From the NCBI GenBank assembly GCA_022009815.1, contig CP091725.1, forward strand, positions 1,488,001 through 1,552,000: a DNA stretch of 64,000 bases. The letters run 5' to 3'. Positions 1 through 10,185 of the stretch are shown piece by piece. A program made the position numbers and the translations under genes. Position 1 is the first letter of the stretch. Every line of letters starts with the position of its first letter. The notes beneath the pieces were generated by a model. It did not search any database, was not told the DNA's origin, and was given only the letters and a program-made list of their open reading frames with translations. Origin of the DNA: Bacteroidales bacterium (GTDB lineage Bacteria > Bacteroidota > Bacteroidia > Bacteroidales > Muribaculaceae).

Positions 1-173
1 GAAAGCATACATTGGTAAAGGATTGGACAATGGTCGACCTGTCGCCGCTCAGTGCCGGCAGCGCGTTGAAGAGCATCTACTTGCAGATGGCTTCGAGCGA
101 TTCCGGACAGTGGGGTATGAACACTCCCGCTTACGTGGCGCTTGACCGCTTGACATTGAACCCCGGCAAATAA
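1..173 (+). CDS. DUF4465 family protein, C-terminal part only
   Basis: The frame enters from the left edge (codons begin at base 3) and stops at TAA 171-173, leaving 56 residues. The tail contains VDLSPLSAG and GQWGMNTPAYVALDRL, which resemble the end of DUF4465 proteins, a family of secreted proteins common in Bacteroidales whose function is not established. No T9SS sorting domain follows this tail. The next gene begins 22 bases downstream on the same strand. The assignment rests on remembered family motifs over a short stretch, so it is moderately sure; the N-terminus lies outside the window. Confidence 0.6.
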   Translation, partial: KHTLVKDWTMVDLSPLSAGSALKSIYLQMASSDSGQWGMNTPAYVALDRLTLNPGK

Positions 174-194
174 AACCGGACAAACATACAGACA

Positions 195-2004
195 ATGAAA
201 GATACTGTAAAAAATCTTGAGGCTTTGCGCCAGGCAATGCGCAAGAGCCACGTCGATGCGGTGATTATCCCAGGCACCGACCCTCATCAGAGTGAGTATA
301 CAAGCGCGCATTGGAAACTGCGCGACTGGGTTACAGGATTTACCGGCTCAAACGGAACGGCGGTGGTTACACTCACCGATGCAGGACTGTGGACTGACTC
401 TCGCTATTTCCTTCAGGCAGAGCAGGAGCTTGAAGGCACCGGCGTGACAATGTATAAGGAAGACGGCGGCAACGATCCGACAACGACCGAGTGGCTTGCC
501 GAGAATCTTGAGGAAGGCGGAGTGCTTGCAGTCAACGGACTGCTTTTCTCCGTGGTTCAGGCATCGCGTCTTGAGGCGTTCTGCGGCGAGAACGGATTCC
601 GTTTCGCCACCGACTTTGATCCATTCCCTGAAATTTATGCCGACCGTCAGGCATTGCCTCTCGATAAGGTGTTTGTGCATGAGGAGCAGTATGCCGGCGA
701 AAGCACGCAGAGCAAGATAAAGAAAGTGCTTGACAAGGCAGCGGAGCACGGCGCCGACGCTACATTGCTGTCGGCACTCGACGAGATTGCCTGGACGCTC
801 AATGTGCGCTGCTCAGACGTTGAATTCAATCCGGTGACAATATCTTATGCCTATCTGTCGGACACTGTTAACGTGTTTCGTGGATGAGCGCAAAATCGAT
901 GCCGATGTGCGTGCGTATCTCAAGGAGTGTGGTGTAGAGGTTGCACCTTACGACAGTGTGGAGAAATTTCTTGAGAAAATCAAGGACGCCACAGTGCTTC
1001 TTGACCCAAACAAAACGAGCGACACGATTGCCCGCAGCCTGCTCAATTGCGGCACGGTCTATGCGCAGTCGCCGGTAGCATTGCTGAAGGCAGTGAAAAA
1101 CGATGTGCAGATCGAGGGCACGCGTAAGGCTATGGAGCGCGATGGCGTGGCTCTCGTGAAACTGTTTATGTGGATTGAGCAGAACGTGGCTTCTGGCAGC
1201 ATCACGGAATATGACGTGGTGCAGAAGGTTCAGGAGTTCCGTGCAGCCAGCCCGCTTTACCGTGGCGAAAGCTTCGGTCTTATAGCCGGCTACAACGAGC
1301 ATGGCGCCATCGTGCATTATGAGCCAGAGAAGGAAACGTCGTCGACTCTTCACCCCGAGGGAATGTTGCTTGTAGACACTGGCGGCCAGTATCTCGACGG
1401 AACAACCGACATCACGCGCACCGTTGCTCTCGGCACACCAACCGAAGCACAACGCCACGACTATACTCTCGTGCTGAAGGGACATATCGCCCTTGGCTCG
1501 ATGATTTATCCAACAGGCACCCGCGGCAGCCAGCTTGATGTGCTTGCGCGTCAGTTCCTGTGGAAGGAATGTATGACATACTGGCACGGAACAGGCCATG
1601 GCGTCGGACATTTCCTGAACGTGCATGAGGGACCGCAGAATTTCCGTTTGAACGAGAATCCTACGGTGCTTGTGCCGGGAATGATTACCAGCGACGAGCC
1701 GGGACTTTACAAAACCGGAGAGTATGGCATCCGCATCGAAAACCTTGTGCTTTCGCGCAACTATCGTCATACGGATGATTTCGGAGACTTTATGAACTTT
1801 GAGGTGCTGACCCTGTTCCCTTACGACAGCCGTTTGATAGACTTGTCGATGCTTTCAGCCGATGAGCTGGCGTGGGTCAACAACTATCACGCCACAGTGC
1901 GCGAGCGACTCATGCCGCATCTTGATGCAGAGCAGAAGGCTTGGCTTGAAGAGAAACTAAAGAACTTAAAAAATAATTCTAATGGCACTTATAAAATCAG
2001 TTAG
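195..2004 (+). CDS. pepP: Xaa-Pro aminopeptidase (aminopeptidase P family), frameshifted
   Basis: Cytosolic M24B metallopeptidase that removes an N-terminal residue preceding proline. The N-terminal creatinase-like domain (TDPHQSEYTSAHWKLRDW, GSNGTAVV) is followed by the pita-bread catalytic domain. Its metal ligands are visible: the Asp pair in VDTGGQYLDGTTDITRTV, the His in TGHGVGHFLNVHEGP, and Glu in SDEPGLY and YGIRIENL. The first 227 codons are in one frame and the rest in another. The switch is at the TTT run 876-878, where removing one T restores YLSDTVNVFVDERK. A second error is likely in the A run 1968-1973: one more A would stop the protein at about 593 residues, the usual length, and remove the odd overlap with the next gene. 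Identification is firm; the pseudogene alternative is less likely given the other errors in the window. Confidence 0.9.
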
Positions 2005-2503
2005 AGGATTTACTCCCAAAATTGGCAAGGACTGCTTTATCGCAGAGAATGCCACACTTGTCGGCGACGTGACGATGGGTGACGAATGCAGCATCTGGTT
2101 CAGCACCGTGCTTCGCGGAGATGTAAACACAATCACCATCGGCGACCGCGTCAACATACAGGACGGCTCGGTGCTCCACACTCTTTATCAGAAGTCGGTT
2201 ATTGAAATCGGCAACGACGTTTCGGTGGGTCACAACGTGACAATCCACGGAGCCAAGGTGTGCGACTATGCGCTTATCGGCATGGGCAGCGTGCTGCTCG
2301 ACGGCGTCGAGGTGGGCGAGGGCGCCATCGTGGCAGCCGGCAGTGTTGTGTCGCCTGGCACTAAAATCGGAGCGCACGAACTGTGGATGGGAGTGCCCGC
2401 CAAGTTCAAGAAGATGGTCGATCCGGCACAGGCAAAGGAGATGAACGTGAAGATAGCACACAACTATCTGATGTATTCAAAATGGTATGAGGAAGGCAAA
2501 TAG
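1982..2503 (+). CDS. Gamma-carbonic anhydrase family protein (left-handed beta-helix)
   Basis: 173 residues of hexapeptide-repeat left-handed beta-helix, similar in length to YrdA/PaaY-type gamma-carbonic anhydrases. Repeats run from AENATLVGDVTMGDE through IGAHELWMGVPAKF. GHNVTIHG carries two of the trimer-interface zinc histidines of the family, and LRGDVN the conserved Arg-Asp. Such proteins bind a metal and may hydrate CO2, but many family members have no measured activity, so the substrate is uncertain. The start sits just after the aminopeptidase gene, which suggests cotranscription. A terminator follows. Confidence 0.88.
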   Translation: MALIKSVRGFTPKIGKDCFIAENATLVGDVTMGDECSIWFSTVLRGDVNTITIGDRVNIQDGSVLHTLYQKSVIEIGNDVSVGHNVTIHGAKVCDYALIGMGSVLLDGVEVGEGAIVAAGSVVSPGTKIGAHELWMGVPAKFKKMVDPAQAKEMNVKIAHNYLMYSKWYEEGK

Positions 2504-2523
2504 CCAATTCTCCATATAAAGTT

Positions 2524-2567
2524 ACGGCGCTGACCGACATGATGTCGATTCAGCGCCGTTTCTATTT
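2524..2567 (+). terminator. Intrinsic terminator between convergent genes
   Basis: ACGGCGCTGA (2524-2533) pairs with TCAGCGCCGT (2550-2559) and is followed by TTCTATTTT. It ends the carbonic anhydrase transcript, just before the convergent protease gene's stop codon. Confidence 0.85.
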
Positions 2568-2585
2568 TCAGGTTTTATTATAGAG

Positions 2586-5449
2586 TTATTTCTTTACAAA
2601 CGGGATGCGGGCAGTTCCGTCGGTGGTTGCGACAACGGCGATGTAGTAGCCTGCCGGCAGATGCGCAACGTTGACAGAGTCGGCGTTTGAAGCGTCGGCA
2701 ACAAGTGCGCCTCCGGCGTTGTATACGTCAATTCTCAGGGCCTCCACGTTGACGTGGAGCACGTCGACAGCAGGATTAGGATATGCCTTAACATTGACCG
2801 CGTTGACATCGTTGATGCCTGATATAGCACCGTTGAATTCGTATGGCTCTCCTAAAATATATGATTCACCTTTGCGGATGACAGGATAGGCAGCGTAATG
2901 GGTCCTCTCATGGAACTTTGCCGGGTCGATAAACACAGTGACAGGTACAGTCTGTTGCTCATAGGCTTTCAGGGTTATTCCGTCCACCTGAGCCAAGCCT
3001 ATTCCATTGTTGTCTTGGTCTACGAAATACATTCCAGCACTGATGGTCTCCGACTTGTCGTTCTTGTTCTCAAGATCGATATTGAAAGTGCAGTTTGTGC
3101 CGATGGTAGGATATGATTCCGGAGCGGCGCTGAAAGCCACTTCATCTACTGGGTGCAGCACAGTCACATCCGAACCGTTCACGCGGAAGTCGATATGGGA
3201 TGAATTGGTTGTATACAGCCAGTCAGGGAACAGGTATTCCTTGCGAATTTCCCGGCTGACGGTTGAGAGCCGGTACACACCGTCGCCGGCTGCCGTCGCA
3301 ATCGGCAATGCCTTGAACGGGGCATTGAGTTGGGGGTAGTAAGCGCCTTGTGGGATATCTACGGTCTTAAATCGCTGAATACCATTTTGAGCCAGTGTGC
3401 AAGTTGTAGGTCTCAATGCCGATGTATCCCATGTATGTTTCCTTGTTGGCATTTCCAATGCAGTTGATGCACACCATTGTATCGTCGGTTTTGCTGAAAT
3501 TCTCATTAGAGACAGTCATGCCAAAAGGACTGCCGTCAATGTTGAAGAACGTCAAACTGTTCTGCACTTCTGCGTTCTCGACAATAGAGAAACTCAAAGG
3601 AATGGCATTGTTTATCGGCAGAGTCTTGCCGTCGGTTGTCTGGAATCCGGTGAATGAGATGTTGTAAGTTTTGCCAATGACGAAGAAGTCGTATGTTGTC
3701 GGGAACGATATTCTTGCCTTGAAGTCGCAGTTGTCGTAGACAATTGCCCGCAAGGAGCCGCTGAGAGCATCGCCCGTTTCAGAATCAGTCACGGTAAACA
3801 TGATGCTGCCGTCGACCGGTATTGACGAGCTGTTGTGGACAGTGACGTCGGCGTTGAACGAGAAACCTTTGTAGGTGGCAGTGTCATAAGATCCGATTCC
3901 GACCATTGATATATTTGGTGTCGGAGCAGACAAATAGACCTTGCCGTCGGCAACCGTCATGTTCAGACAGTCAGTAGAGGCGAATTTCCGCCATACGTCT
4001 CCATTAGCTTTCGACATAGCTCGTACGATGTAGTTTCCGTCGGCTATTCCCGCGGTGTTGAGAGTCATTGGAAGGTCGACGGAATATAGGCTTCCGCTTT
4101 GAAATTCCAACAGTTCACCGTTATTGTTCTCTATGCGCTCCTCATTTCCCATAGTCACCAATGCGCCCGAATCGTCGAACACACCCACATTAAGGCTACC
4201 GAAGAACGACTCCCCGCTCAGGTTTGCCGTATTGCGCAGCAGGATGGTCACAACGTCGCCCTTGTTGGCAGGCATTTCCTGCTCGCAGAATATGCCGCCT
4301 TTAACGTCGTTGTAGGGCACGAAGCAGAGCTGCTGTATAAATTCATACGGTTCCACGCCGTCTTTCAGCGGACGGGCGAGCACGATGCCCTGGTTCCATT
4401 TGAAAGCGCCGCTTCCGCCACCGATTCCGAGACCCGTCGGGTCCATATAGTTCATGTCGAAATAGCCGTCGCTGTATCCACCCCATCCCCAGTTTACGTG
4501 GAGAAAATAGTTGGTGTCGTATCCGTCGACCACGAAAGCGTGTCCGCCATCCTCGCCGGTGCCGCAATAGATAATCGGGCGTCCCTCCTGCAGCTCGTCG
4601 GTGATTATTTGTGAATTCCGCAGTCTCGCACCCGCTGCGGTTTACCGTGCGCGACGAGTAGCGGAAGTAGTTTTTAAAAGCCGGGTTGTAGCTATAGATT
4701 GAAGCGCCGCTCACTGGACCGTAGTTCATGTTCAACGACACGCCGCAGTCCTTCATCAGCAACGCAACGGCATCAGCCTGCATGTTGGAGTATTCCCCGT
4801 TGTTGTATCTGTCAATCATATTCGTCCAGTCGTAGACATGCTCCGAGAAGTTGGACGAGATTGTGCCGAATGACTGATGCTCATAAGAGTTATATCCGAC
4901 ACCCTGTTCCGGCCAGTTGTGGAATTTCATTATCTGCGCCATCGCTGTAGCTGCGCATCCCGTGGCGCATCGATGCGTGTTGTTGTTGTCGTCAGTGTAT
5001 TCCGGAGCGAAGTTGTTGAATGGCGCATCTTGGTTCCATTTGGTGGTGACCAAAGGCTCCACCACAACCGACGGCGAGTCGGAGAGCAGAATTTTTCTGG
5101 CTTTAGCCTTCCCGCTCTGCACCGCAGCCACATATTCAGCATATCCGTCGAGCCACAGCTGCATTTGAGGCGGAACATTCTCAGCGTCGAAAAAGCCGTT
5201 TTCGGCATATCCCACAAGTTCTGTCATCTCGTCGTCGCCGCTGACGATGACATAGCCTTGCTCGAGATTGAAAGCATAGTATGGAGCGTTGTTTGTCTTG
5301 TCGCTTCGCAGATTTTTTGCGGGCGCGACTTGTCCAGTTCTGGAGTATTTGCGCGCAGCCGAAAGGGCTGCATTCTGGGAAATCTGTTTTCCATTGGCGA
5401 ATAATGCCGATACGCAAATAGTGATAAGAATAGTCGTAGTCCGTTTCAT
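2586..5449 (-). CDS. Secreted C10 cysteine protease (streptopain/SpeB-like) with T9SS sorting tail, two frameshifts
   Basis: Predicted secreted protease. Signal peptide MKRTTTILITICVSALFANG is followed by a Spi-type propeptide (residues about 25-110, GYVIVSGDDE) and a C10 catalytic domain. The domain has the nucleophile motif RCATGCAATAMAQIM, the histidine motif GEDGGHAFVVDGYD and the loop VNWGWGGYSDGYF. Long beta-rich C-terminal domains end in a type A T9SS sorting domain (AYPNPAVDVLHV ... LPAGYYIAVV, final KK), so export through the outer membrane by type IX secretion is expected. The reading frame changes near 4615-4640 and again near 3385-3395 (an A run), splitting the gene into three open frames. 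All three match consecutive parts of one protein, so I join them. It stands alone, divergent from gpmI. Confidence 0.87.
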
Positions 5450-5562
5450 TTAGCCAAAAAATTATAGGTTAAGGATGTAAAGATAAGCAAAATAATTGAA
5501 AAAACAACAAAACTAAAAAAAATAAGTGCAGATGGCAGGATTTTTTGTTTTAAGCAAAGTGC

Positions 5563-5594
5563 TTGCAGATGAACGCTAAAGGTTGTAACTTTGC
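5563..5594 (+). promoter_or_regulatory. Bacteroidota-type promoter for gpmI
   Basis: TAACTTTGC (5586-5594) matches the -7 consensus TAnnTTTG. TTGC at 5563-5566 lies 19 bases upstream in the -33 position. Transcription would begin near 5600, giving a leader of about 40 bases before gpmI. Confidence 0.7.
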
Positions 5595-5639
5595 AAGCGC
5601 AAAACAAGGAAATACGAATTAAAAAAATACGATAACATT

Positions 5640-7151
5640 ATGGGTAAGAAAGCATTGCTGATGATTCTCGATGGATGGGGAATCGGCGATCACAAGAAAG
5701 ATGACGTAATCTATTGCACCCCAACGCCTTATTGGGACTATTTGCTAAAAACATATCCGCACTCGCAGCTTCAGGCAAGCGGTGAGAACGTAGGATTGCC
5801 CGACGGACAGATGGGCAACTCAGAGGTTGGTCACCTTAACATCGGAGCCGGCCGTGTGGTTTATCAAGATCTCGTTAAAATCAACAAATCGATTGCCGAC
5901 AAGTCGATTCTCAAGAACAAAGAGATTGTTTCGGCATTCACATACGCCAAGGAGAGCGGCAAAGCCATCCACTTCATGGGACTTACATCAAACGGCGGCG
6001 TGCACAGCTCGCTTGAGCATCTTTATGCACTTTGCGACATCGCCAAAGAGTATGGCTTGACAAAAGTTTATCTCCACTGCTTCATGGACGGCCGCGACAC
6101 CGACCCGAAGAGCGGCAAGGGTTTCATCGAGCAGGTGCAGCAGCACTGCAGCCAGTCGGCAGGCGAGATAGCCTCAATCGTAGGCCGTTTCTATGCAATG
6201 GACCGCGACAAACGATGGAACCGCGTCAAGGAAGCCTACGACCTGCTTGTAGACGGCAAGGGCAAACAGGCGACAGATATGGTTCAGGCAATGCAGGAGT
6301 CGTATGATGAGGACGTTACTGACGAATTTATCAAACCTATTGTCAACGCCAAAGTTGACGGCACAATCAAAGAAGGCGACGCCGTTATTTTCTTCAACTA
6401 CCGCAACGACCGCGCAAAGGAGCTCACCATCGCATTGACACAGAAAGACATGTCGGAGGAAGGCATGCACACAATCCCAGGGTTGCAGTATTACTGCATG
6501 ACACCTTACGACTCATCGTTTACAGGAGTTCATATCCTCTTCGACAAAGAGAATGTAAAGGACACCCTCGGCGAGTATCTTGCAAACAACGGCAAGCACC
6601 AGCTTCACATAGCCGAGACAGAGAAGTATGCCCACGTGACATTCTTCTTCAACGGCGGTCGCGAGACACCGTATGAAGGCGAGGACCGCATCCTCGTGCC
6701 ATCGCCAAAGGTAGCCACCTACGACCTCAAGCCAGAGATGAGTGCATACGAGGTCAAGGACAAGCTGGTTGACGCCATCGGCACAGAGAAATATGACTTC
6801 ATCGTAGTCAACTACGCCAACGGCGACATGGTTGGCCACACAGGTATCTATGAGGCTATCGAGAAAGCCGTTGTCGCTATCGACAATTGTGTGAAAGATA
6901 CAGTCGAGGCTGCCAAGGCCCACGGTTACGAGGTGGTTATCATCGCCGACCACGGCAATGCCGACCACGCCATCAACGAAGACGGCACGCCAAACACGGC
7001 ACACTCGCTCAACCCAGTGCCATTTGTCTACGTTACAGAAAACAAGGACGCGAAGGTTGAAAACGGCATCCTCGCCGATGTCGCACCGTCAATCCTCAAG
7101 ATTATGGGAATGCCGCAGCCAGCCGATATGACAGGCAAGGCATTGTTCTAA
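5640..7151 (+). CDS. gpmI: 2,3-bisphosphoglycerate-independent phosphoglycerate mutase
   Basis: Cytosolic glycolytic enzyme interconverting 3- and 2-phosphoglycerate with two Mn ions. 503 residues, the normal length. Alkaline-phosphatase-fold motifs are intact: LDGWG (metal Asp 11), GQMGNSEVGHLNIGAG with catalytic Ser 61, FMDGRDTDP, FFNYRNDRAKEL, NYANGDMVGHTG and ADHGNADHAI with the second-site metal ligands. The gene is monocistronic: its own promoter precedes it and a terminator follows. The frame is undamaged. Confidence 0.97.
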   Translation: MGKKALLMILDGWGIGDHKKDDVIYCTPTPYWDYLLKTYPHSQLQASGENVGLPDGQMGNSEVGHLNIGAGRVVYQDLVKINKSIADKSILKNKEIVSAFTYAKESGKAIHFMGLTSNGGVHSSLEHLYALCDIAKEYGLTKVYLHCFMDGRDTDPKSGKGFIEQVQQHCSQSAGEIASIVGRFYAMDRDKRWNRVKEAYDLLVDGKGKQATDMVQAMQESYDEDVTDEFIKPIVNAKVDGTIKEGDAVIFFNYRNDRAKELTIALTQKDMSEEGMHTIPGLQYYCMTPYDSSFTGVHILFDKENVKDTLGEYLANNGKHQLHIAETEKYAHVTFFFNGGRETPYEGEDRILVPSPKVATYDLKPEMSAYEVKDKLVDAIGTEKYDFIVVNYANGDMVGHTGIYEAIEKAVVAIDNCVKDTVEAAKAHGYEVVIIADHGNADHAINEDGTPNTAHSLNPVPFVYVTENKDAKVENGILADVAPSILKIMGMPQPADMTGKALF

Positions 7152-7269
7152 TCCGTCAGCAAGCCATAACACAACCGCTAAAATGCAAAACTTTGTAAGG
7201 CATTTATTATTGCGTTTTATGCAATCGGTTCTATTTATTCTTATCTTTCTTCTATAATAGCAGGCTATG

Positions 7270-7317
7270 AAAAGTCCGGTCCTTCCAGGTATTGTTTGGA
7301 GGATTGGACTTTTCTAT
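7270..7317 (+). terminator. Terminator downstream of gpmI
   Basis: AAAAGTCC (7270-7277) pairs with GGACTTTT (7306-7313), with further partial pairing inside (TCCTTCCA against TTGGAGGA). The downstream tract is TTTTCTATTT. Confidence 0.65.
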
Positions 7318-7349
7318 TTACCTTTACGTCAAATTCATAAAAGGAAAAG

Positions 7350-8927
7350 ATTATTCTTAGAAAACTATACCCTATCGGCATACAGACGTTTGAGCGTATA
7401 CGCAAGGAAGATATGCTGTATGTAGACAAGACTGAATATGTCTACCACATGACGCATACCGATGGCAAATATTTTTTCCTGAGCCGTCCGCGACGGTTTG
7501 GCAAGTCGTTGCTCACGTCAACATTCCGCAGCTATTTCGAGGGACGTAGAGATTTGTTCAAGGGTCTTGCCATTGAACGGCTTGAAACGGAATGGACTGA
7601 ATATCCAGTGCTGCATTTCAGTATGGCTGGAGGAAAATACATGGATAAGGACCAGTTGGAACGCTATCTTGACCGCCGATTGGCAGAGTATGAGGAAGAG
7701 TGGGGAATTGACACTCCCGCAGCAGACGCAAATGACAGACTGTCTGCACTCATAATGACAGCATTCAACAAGACGGAGCGTCAGGTCGTTGTCCTGGTCG
7801 ATGAGTATGATGCGCCGTTGCTCGACGTGGTGCATGAGGATGAGAAACTGCCGTTGTTGCGCAACGTGATGCGCAATTTCTACAGTCCGTTGAAGGATTG
7901 CGAACCCTATCTTCGTTTTGTGTTTCTTACAGGGATAACCAAGTTTTCGCAGATGAGCATTTTCAGCGAGTTGAACAACATGGTCAACGTGAGTATGCGT
8001 AATGATTATGCCGGTATCTGCGGCATAACGAATGAAGAACTTGAAAGTCAGATGTCGGCCGATGTCGACGCGTTGGCTGCGCGGCTCGGCATGACCAGGG
8101 AGGACACGTTGACGAGACTGCGAGAATATTATGATGGTTATCATTTTGCAGCCCAGTCGCCCGACGTGTACAATCCGTTCAGCCTTCTCAACGCGATGGC
8201 GTCAGGTTGTCTTGACTATTATTGGTTCTCCACGGGCACACCGACCTATCTGATAGAGATGCTCAACAAATACCATGTCATGCCGTCGGAGATAGGAGGC
8301 GGCGATGCCGACAAGTCAGAGTTTGACGCTCCGACGGAGCGAATGACCACGATAACGCCGTTGCTCTATCAGAGCGGCTACATCACAATCAAGGGCTACG
8401 ACCCCGAGACCGATCTGTACAGGCTCGATATCCCGAACAAAGAAATCCGCGTAGGGCTTTACCGCAGCCTGCTGCCCAATTACATCGGGATGAACACAGT
8501 CAAGGGAACAACCACAATAGCCAAGATGTCGGCGTTGATTCGTCGCGGAGATATGGACGGTGCGCTCAAGATGCTTCAGGCATACCTTGCTACGGTGTCT
8601 TATTGCAGCAACGCAGACTCAGAAGGGCATTACCAGCAGATGATGTATGTGATTTTCTCCATCCTTGACAATTACGTCGATGTTGAGGTGCGCACACCGC
8701 ACGGCCGTGTCGATATGGTACTGCGCACGGCAACGCATATCTATTTGTTCGAGCTGAAACTCAACCGCGATGCCGCCACCGCGATGCGGCAGATGGATTT
8801 GAAGGGATATCCACAGCGGTTTATGCTTTCAGGACTGCCCGTTGTGAATGTGGGCATCAACTTCGATGTGGAGCGGCACAATATTACCGACTGGGAGGTG
8901 CGTGACGCAGGAACTGCTGCCCAATAG
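7350..8927 (+). CDS. AAA-ATPase-like / PD-(D/E)XK nuclease-domain protein
   Basis: Member of the large Bacteroidales family with an N-terminal AAA-ATPase-like domain and a C-terminal PD-(D/E)XK domain; no function is established, though it is very multi-copy and often regarded as mobile-element or defence related. Visible: the Walker-A-like FLSRPRRFGKSLLTS, the Walker-B-like VVVLVDEYDAPL, FLTGITKFSQMSIFS, and C-terminal HGRVDMVLRTATHIYLFELKL with Asp and ExK nuclease-fold residues. The first ATG (7413) would remove the conserved PIGIQTFERIRKED segment, which is read in frame from about 7350. No ATG, GTG or TTG lies between the upstream stop (7338) and that segment. The start is therefore either a rare ATT (7350) or damaged by a sequence error. 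It lies between two unrelated genes with no partner. Confidence 0.85.
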   Translation: MILRKLYPIGIQTFERIRKEDMLYVDKTEYVYHMTHTDGKYFFLSRPRRFGKSLLTSTFRSYFEGRRDLFKGLAIERLETEWTEYPVLHFSMAGGKYMDKDQLERYLDRRLAEYEEEWGIDTPAADANDRLSALIMTAFNKTERQVVVLVDEYDAPLLDVVHEDEKLPLLRNVMRNFYSPLKDCEPYLRFVFLTGITKFSQMSIFSELNNMVNVSMRNDYAGICGITNEELESQMSADVDALAARLGMTREDTLTRLREYYDGYHFAAQSPDVYNPFSLLNAMASGCLDYYWFSTGTPTYLIEMLNKYHVMPSEIGGGDADKSEFDAPTERMTTITPLLYQSGYITIKGYDPETDLYRLDIPNKEIRVGLYRSLLPNYIGMNTVKGTTTIAKMSALIRRGDMDGALKMLQAYLATVSYCSNADSEGHYQQMMYVIFSILDNYVDVEVRTPHGRVDMVLRTATHIYLFELKLNRDAATAMRQMDLKGYPQRFMLSGLPVVNVGINFDVERHNITDWEVRDAGTAAQ

Positions 8928-8933
8928 CCAGAA

Positions 8934-10185
8934 TCAATAACTGAGGCGCAGACCGACGGCAAGCTGGAAGCTGAAGTCGTTGCGGCGATGCATCGGCGAT
9001 GCACTGTCGTCAGACAGGTCATAGACCAATTGCGGCTCTGCGAAAATTCCGTAACGGTAGGTGATGTTCAGCTGCGCGCCGACACCGGCGTTTACCGACC
9101 CCTGCCAAGGACGCGTGTCGAGCGTATTGTGTCGGGTGGCTTGCTTCTGCTCCTGACCCGACGCGACAACGAAATCCTTGCGCGTCGTTTTCACGCATTT
9201 CCACCTGCCCTCCGGCAAGAGCGTAGAGCGACACGTAGCGCGATGACAGAAACGTGTAGCTTACAGTCACAGGAATGCCGATGTAGTGCATACGGATTTT
9301 TGACGAGTAATAGTCGGATTCCGAACCCGACCGCCGTTCGCTTGTTGCGTAGGCGTATGAAATTCCGGCATTTATGCCCCAGTGGTCGGTAAGCATATAG
9401 CGGAACGAAGCCGAGTATGACACAGGAAACGAAACAATGTCGTCGGTTGCTGTAGCCTCGTCGATGTTGTTGGTAGTCGCTTTGAGATAAGTGGCGTCGA
9501 AAGTCGACGTCCCGACCGAAAGCATATGGCTGTGGGCAGGGATATGGTATAGCGGAGAGAATCCACCCTCCGACGCACTGCTGCCCTGACCGAACGCATT
9601 GTTGGCGGCAAGAGCAATGTGCCAGCGGCGGCTGCCGTTGTCAATCCGCTTTGCCGTCGGTGTGTTGGCGGCACTCTTGTGGGAAACGGCAGTCGACGCG
9701 GCGGGCATCGCTTCGAGAAACTCGCGCGTCGTGGCGCGGGGTCTGTCTTCCACAGAGTCGGTAGGAGCGACGGTGCAAACCGGCTCCTCGTCGATAGAAA
9801 CGAGAGGCGCGTCGTCGGTCATCGCCATCACCGCCTCAGCGCGGAGGCGAGGAGTGTGGTCGTGGGAGGCGGCGATAAGCTCAGCCGGTGTGACTATGCC
9901 GGCAGAAGCCGGCGTTGCCGAAGTCTTCGTTTTTGTGATGACAGGAGAAACTCGTGGAGCGACATTCCCATTGTCGGGATTTGACATCAGGAAATAGGCG
10001 CCTACCACCAGCGCAAGGCATGCCGCCGCAGCCACCGCCCTCCAGACAACAGTAAGCGTTGGACGGCGTCGAGCCGTCGCAGCGTCGCGCTCAATGCTGT
10101 CCCAAATGCCGGGGCGCGGCTCCACCTCGAACCCGTCTAAAGATTCGCGCAGCGATTCAAGCCATTTGTCATTGTCGTTTTTCAT
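8934..10185 (-). CDS. Membrane-anchored protein with C-terminal beta-barrel-like domain, frameshifted
   Basis: About 416 residues. The cytosolic N-terminus (KWLESLRESLDGFEVEPRPG, WDSIERD) is followed by one transmembrane helix near residues 46-66 (VVWRAVAAAACLALVVGAYF) and a Pro/Ala/Thr-rich linker. The C-terminal half has alternating aromatic/hydrophobic beta strands ending LAVGLRLSY, like a small outer-membrane barrel. The start overlaps the stop of the sigma factor gene by four bases (ATGA), so the two are translationally coupled, and the N-terminal part may act as an anti-sigma region (inference). The frame changes near 9197-9205 at an A run; both halves read as one barrel. No fully characterised homologue comes to mind. 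Confidence 0.72.

Noticed and set aside
195..887. The aminopeptidase as a real pseudogene or a programmed frameshift
   Set aside because: No slippery heptamer or stimulatory structure was seen, and the same kind of break occurs in essential genes nearby, so sequence error is simpler.
868..1770. 300-residue minus-strand frame across the aminopeptidase gene
   Set aside because: Antisense shadow of a recognised enzyme; no family motif or start context.
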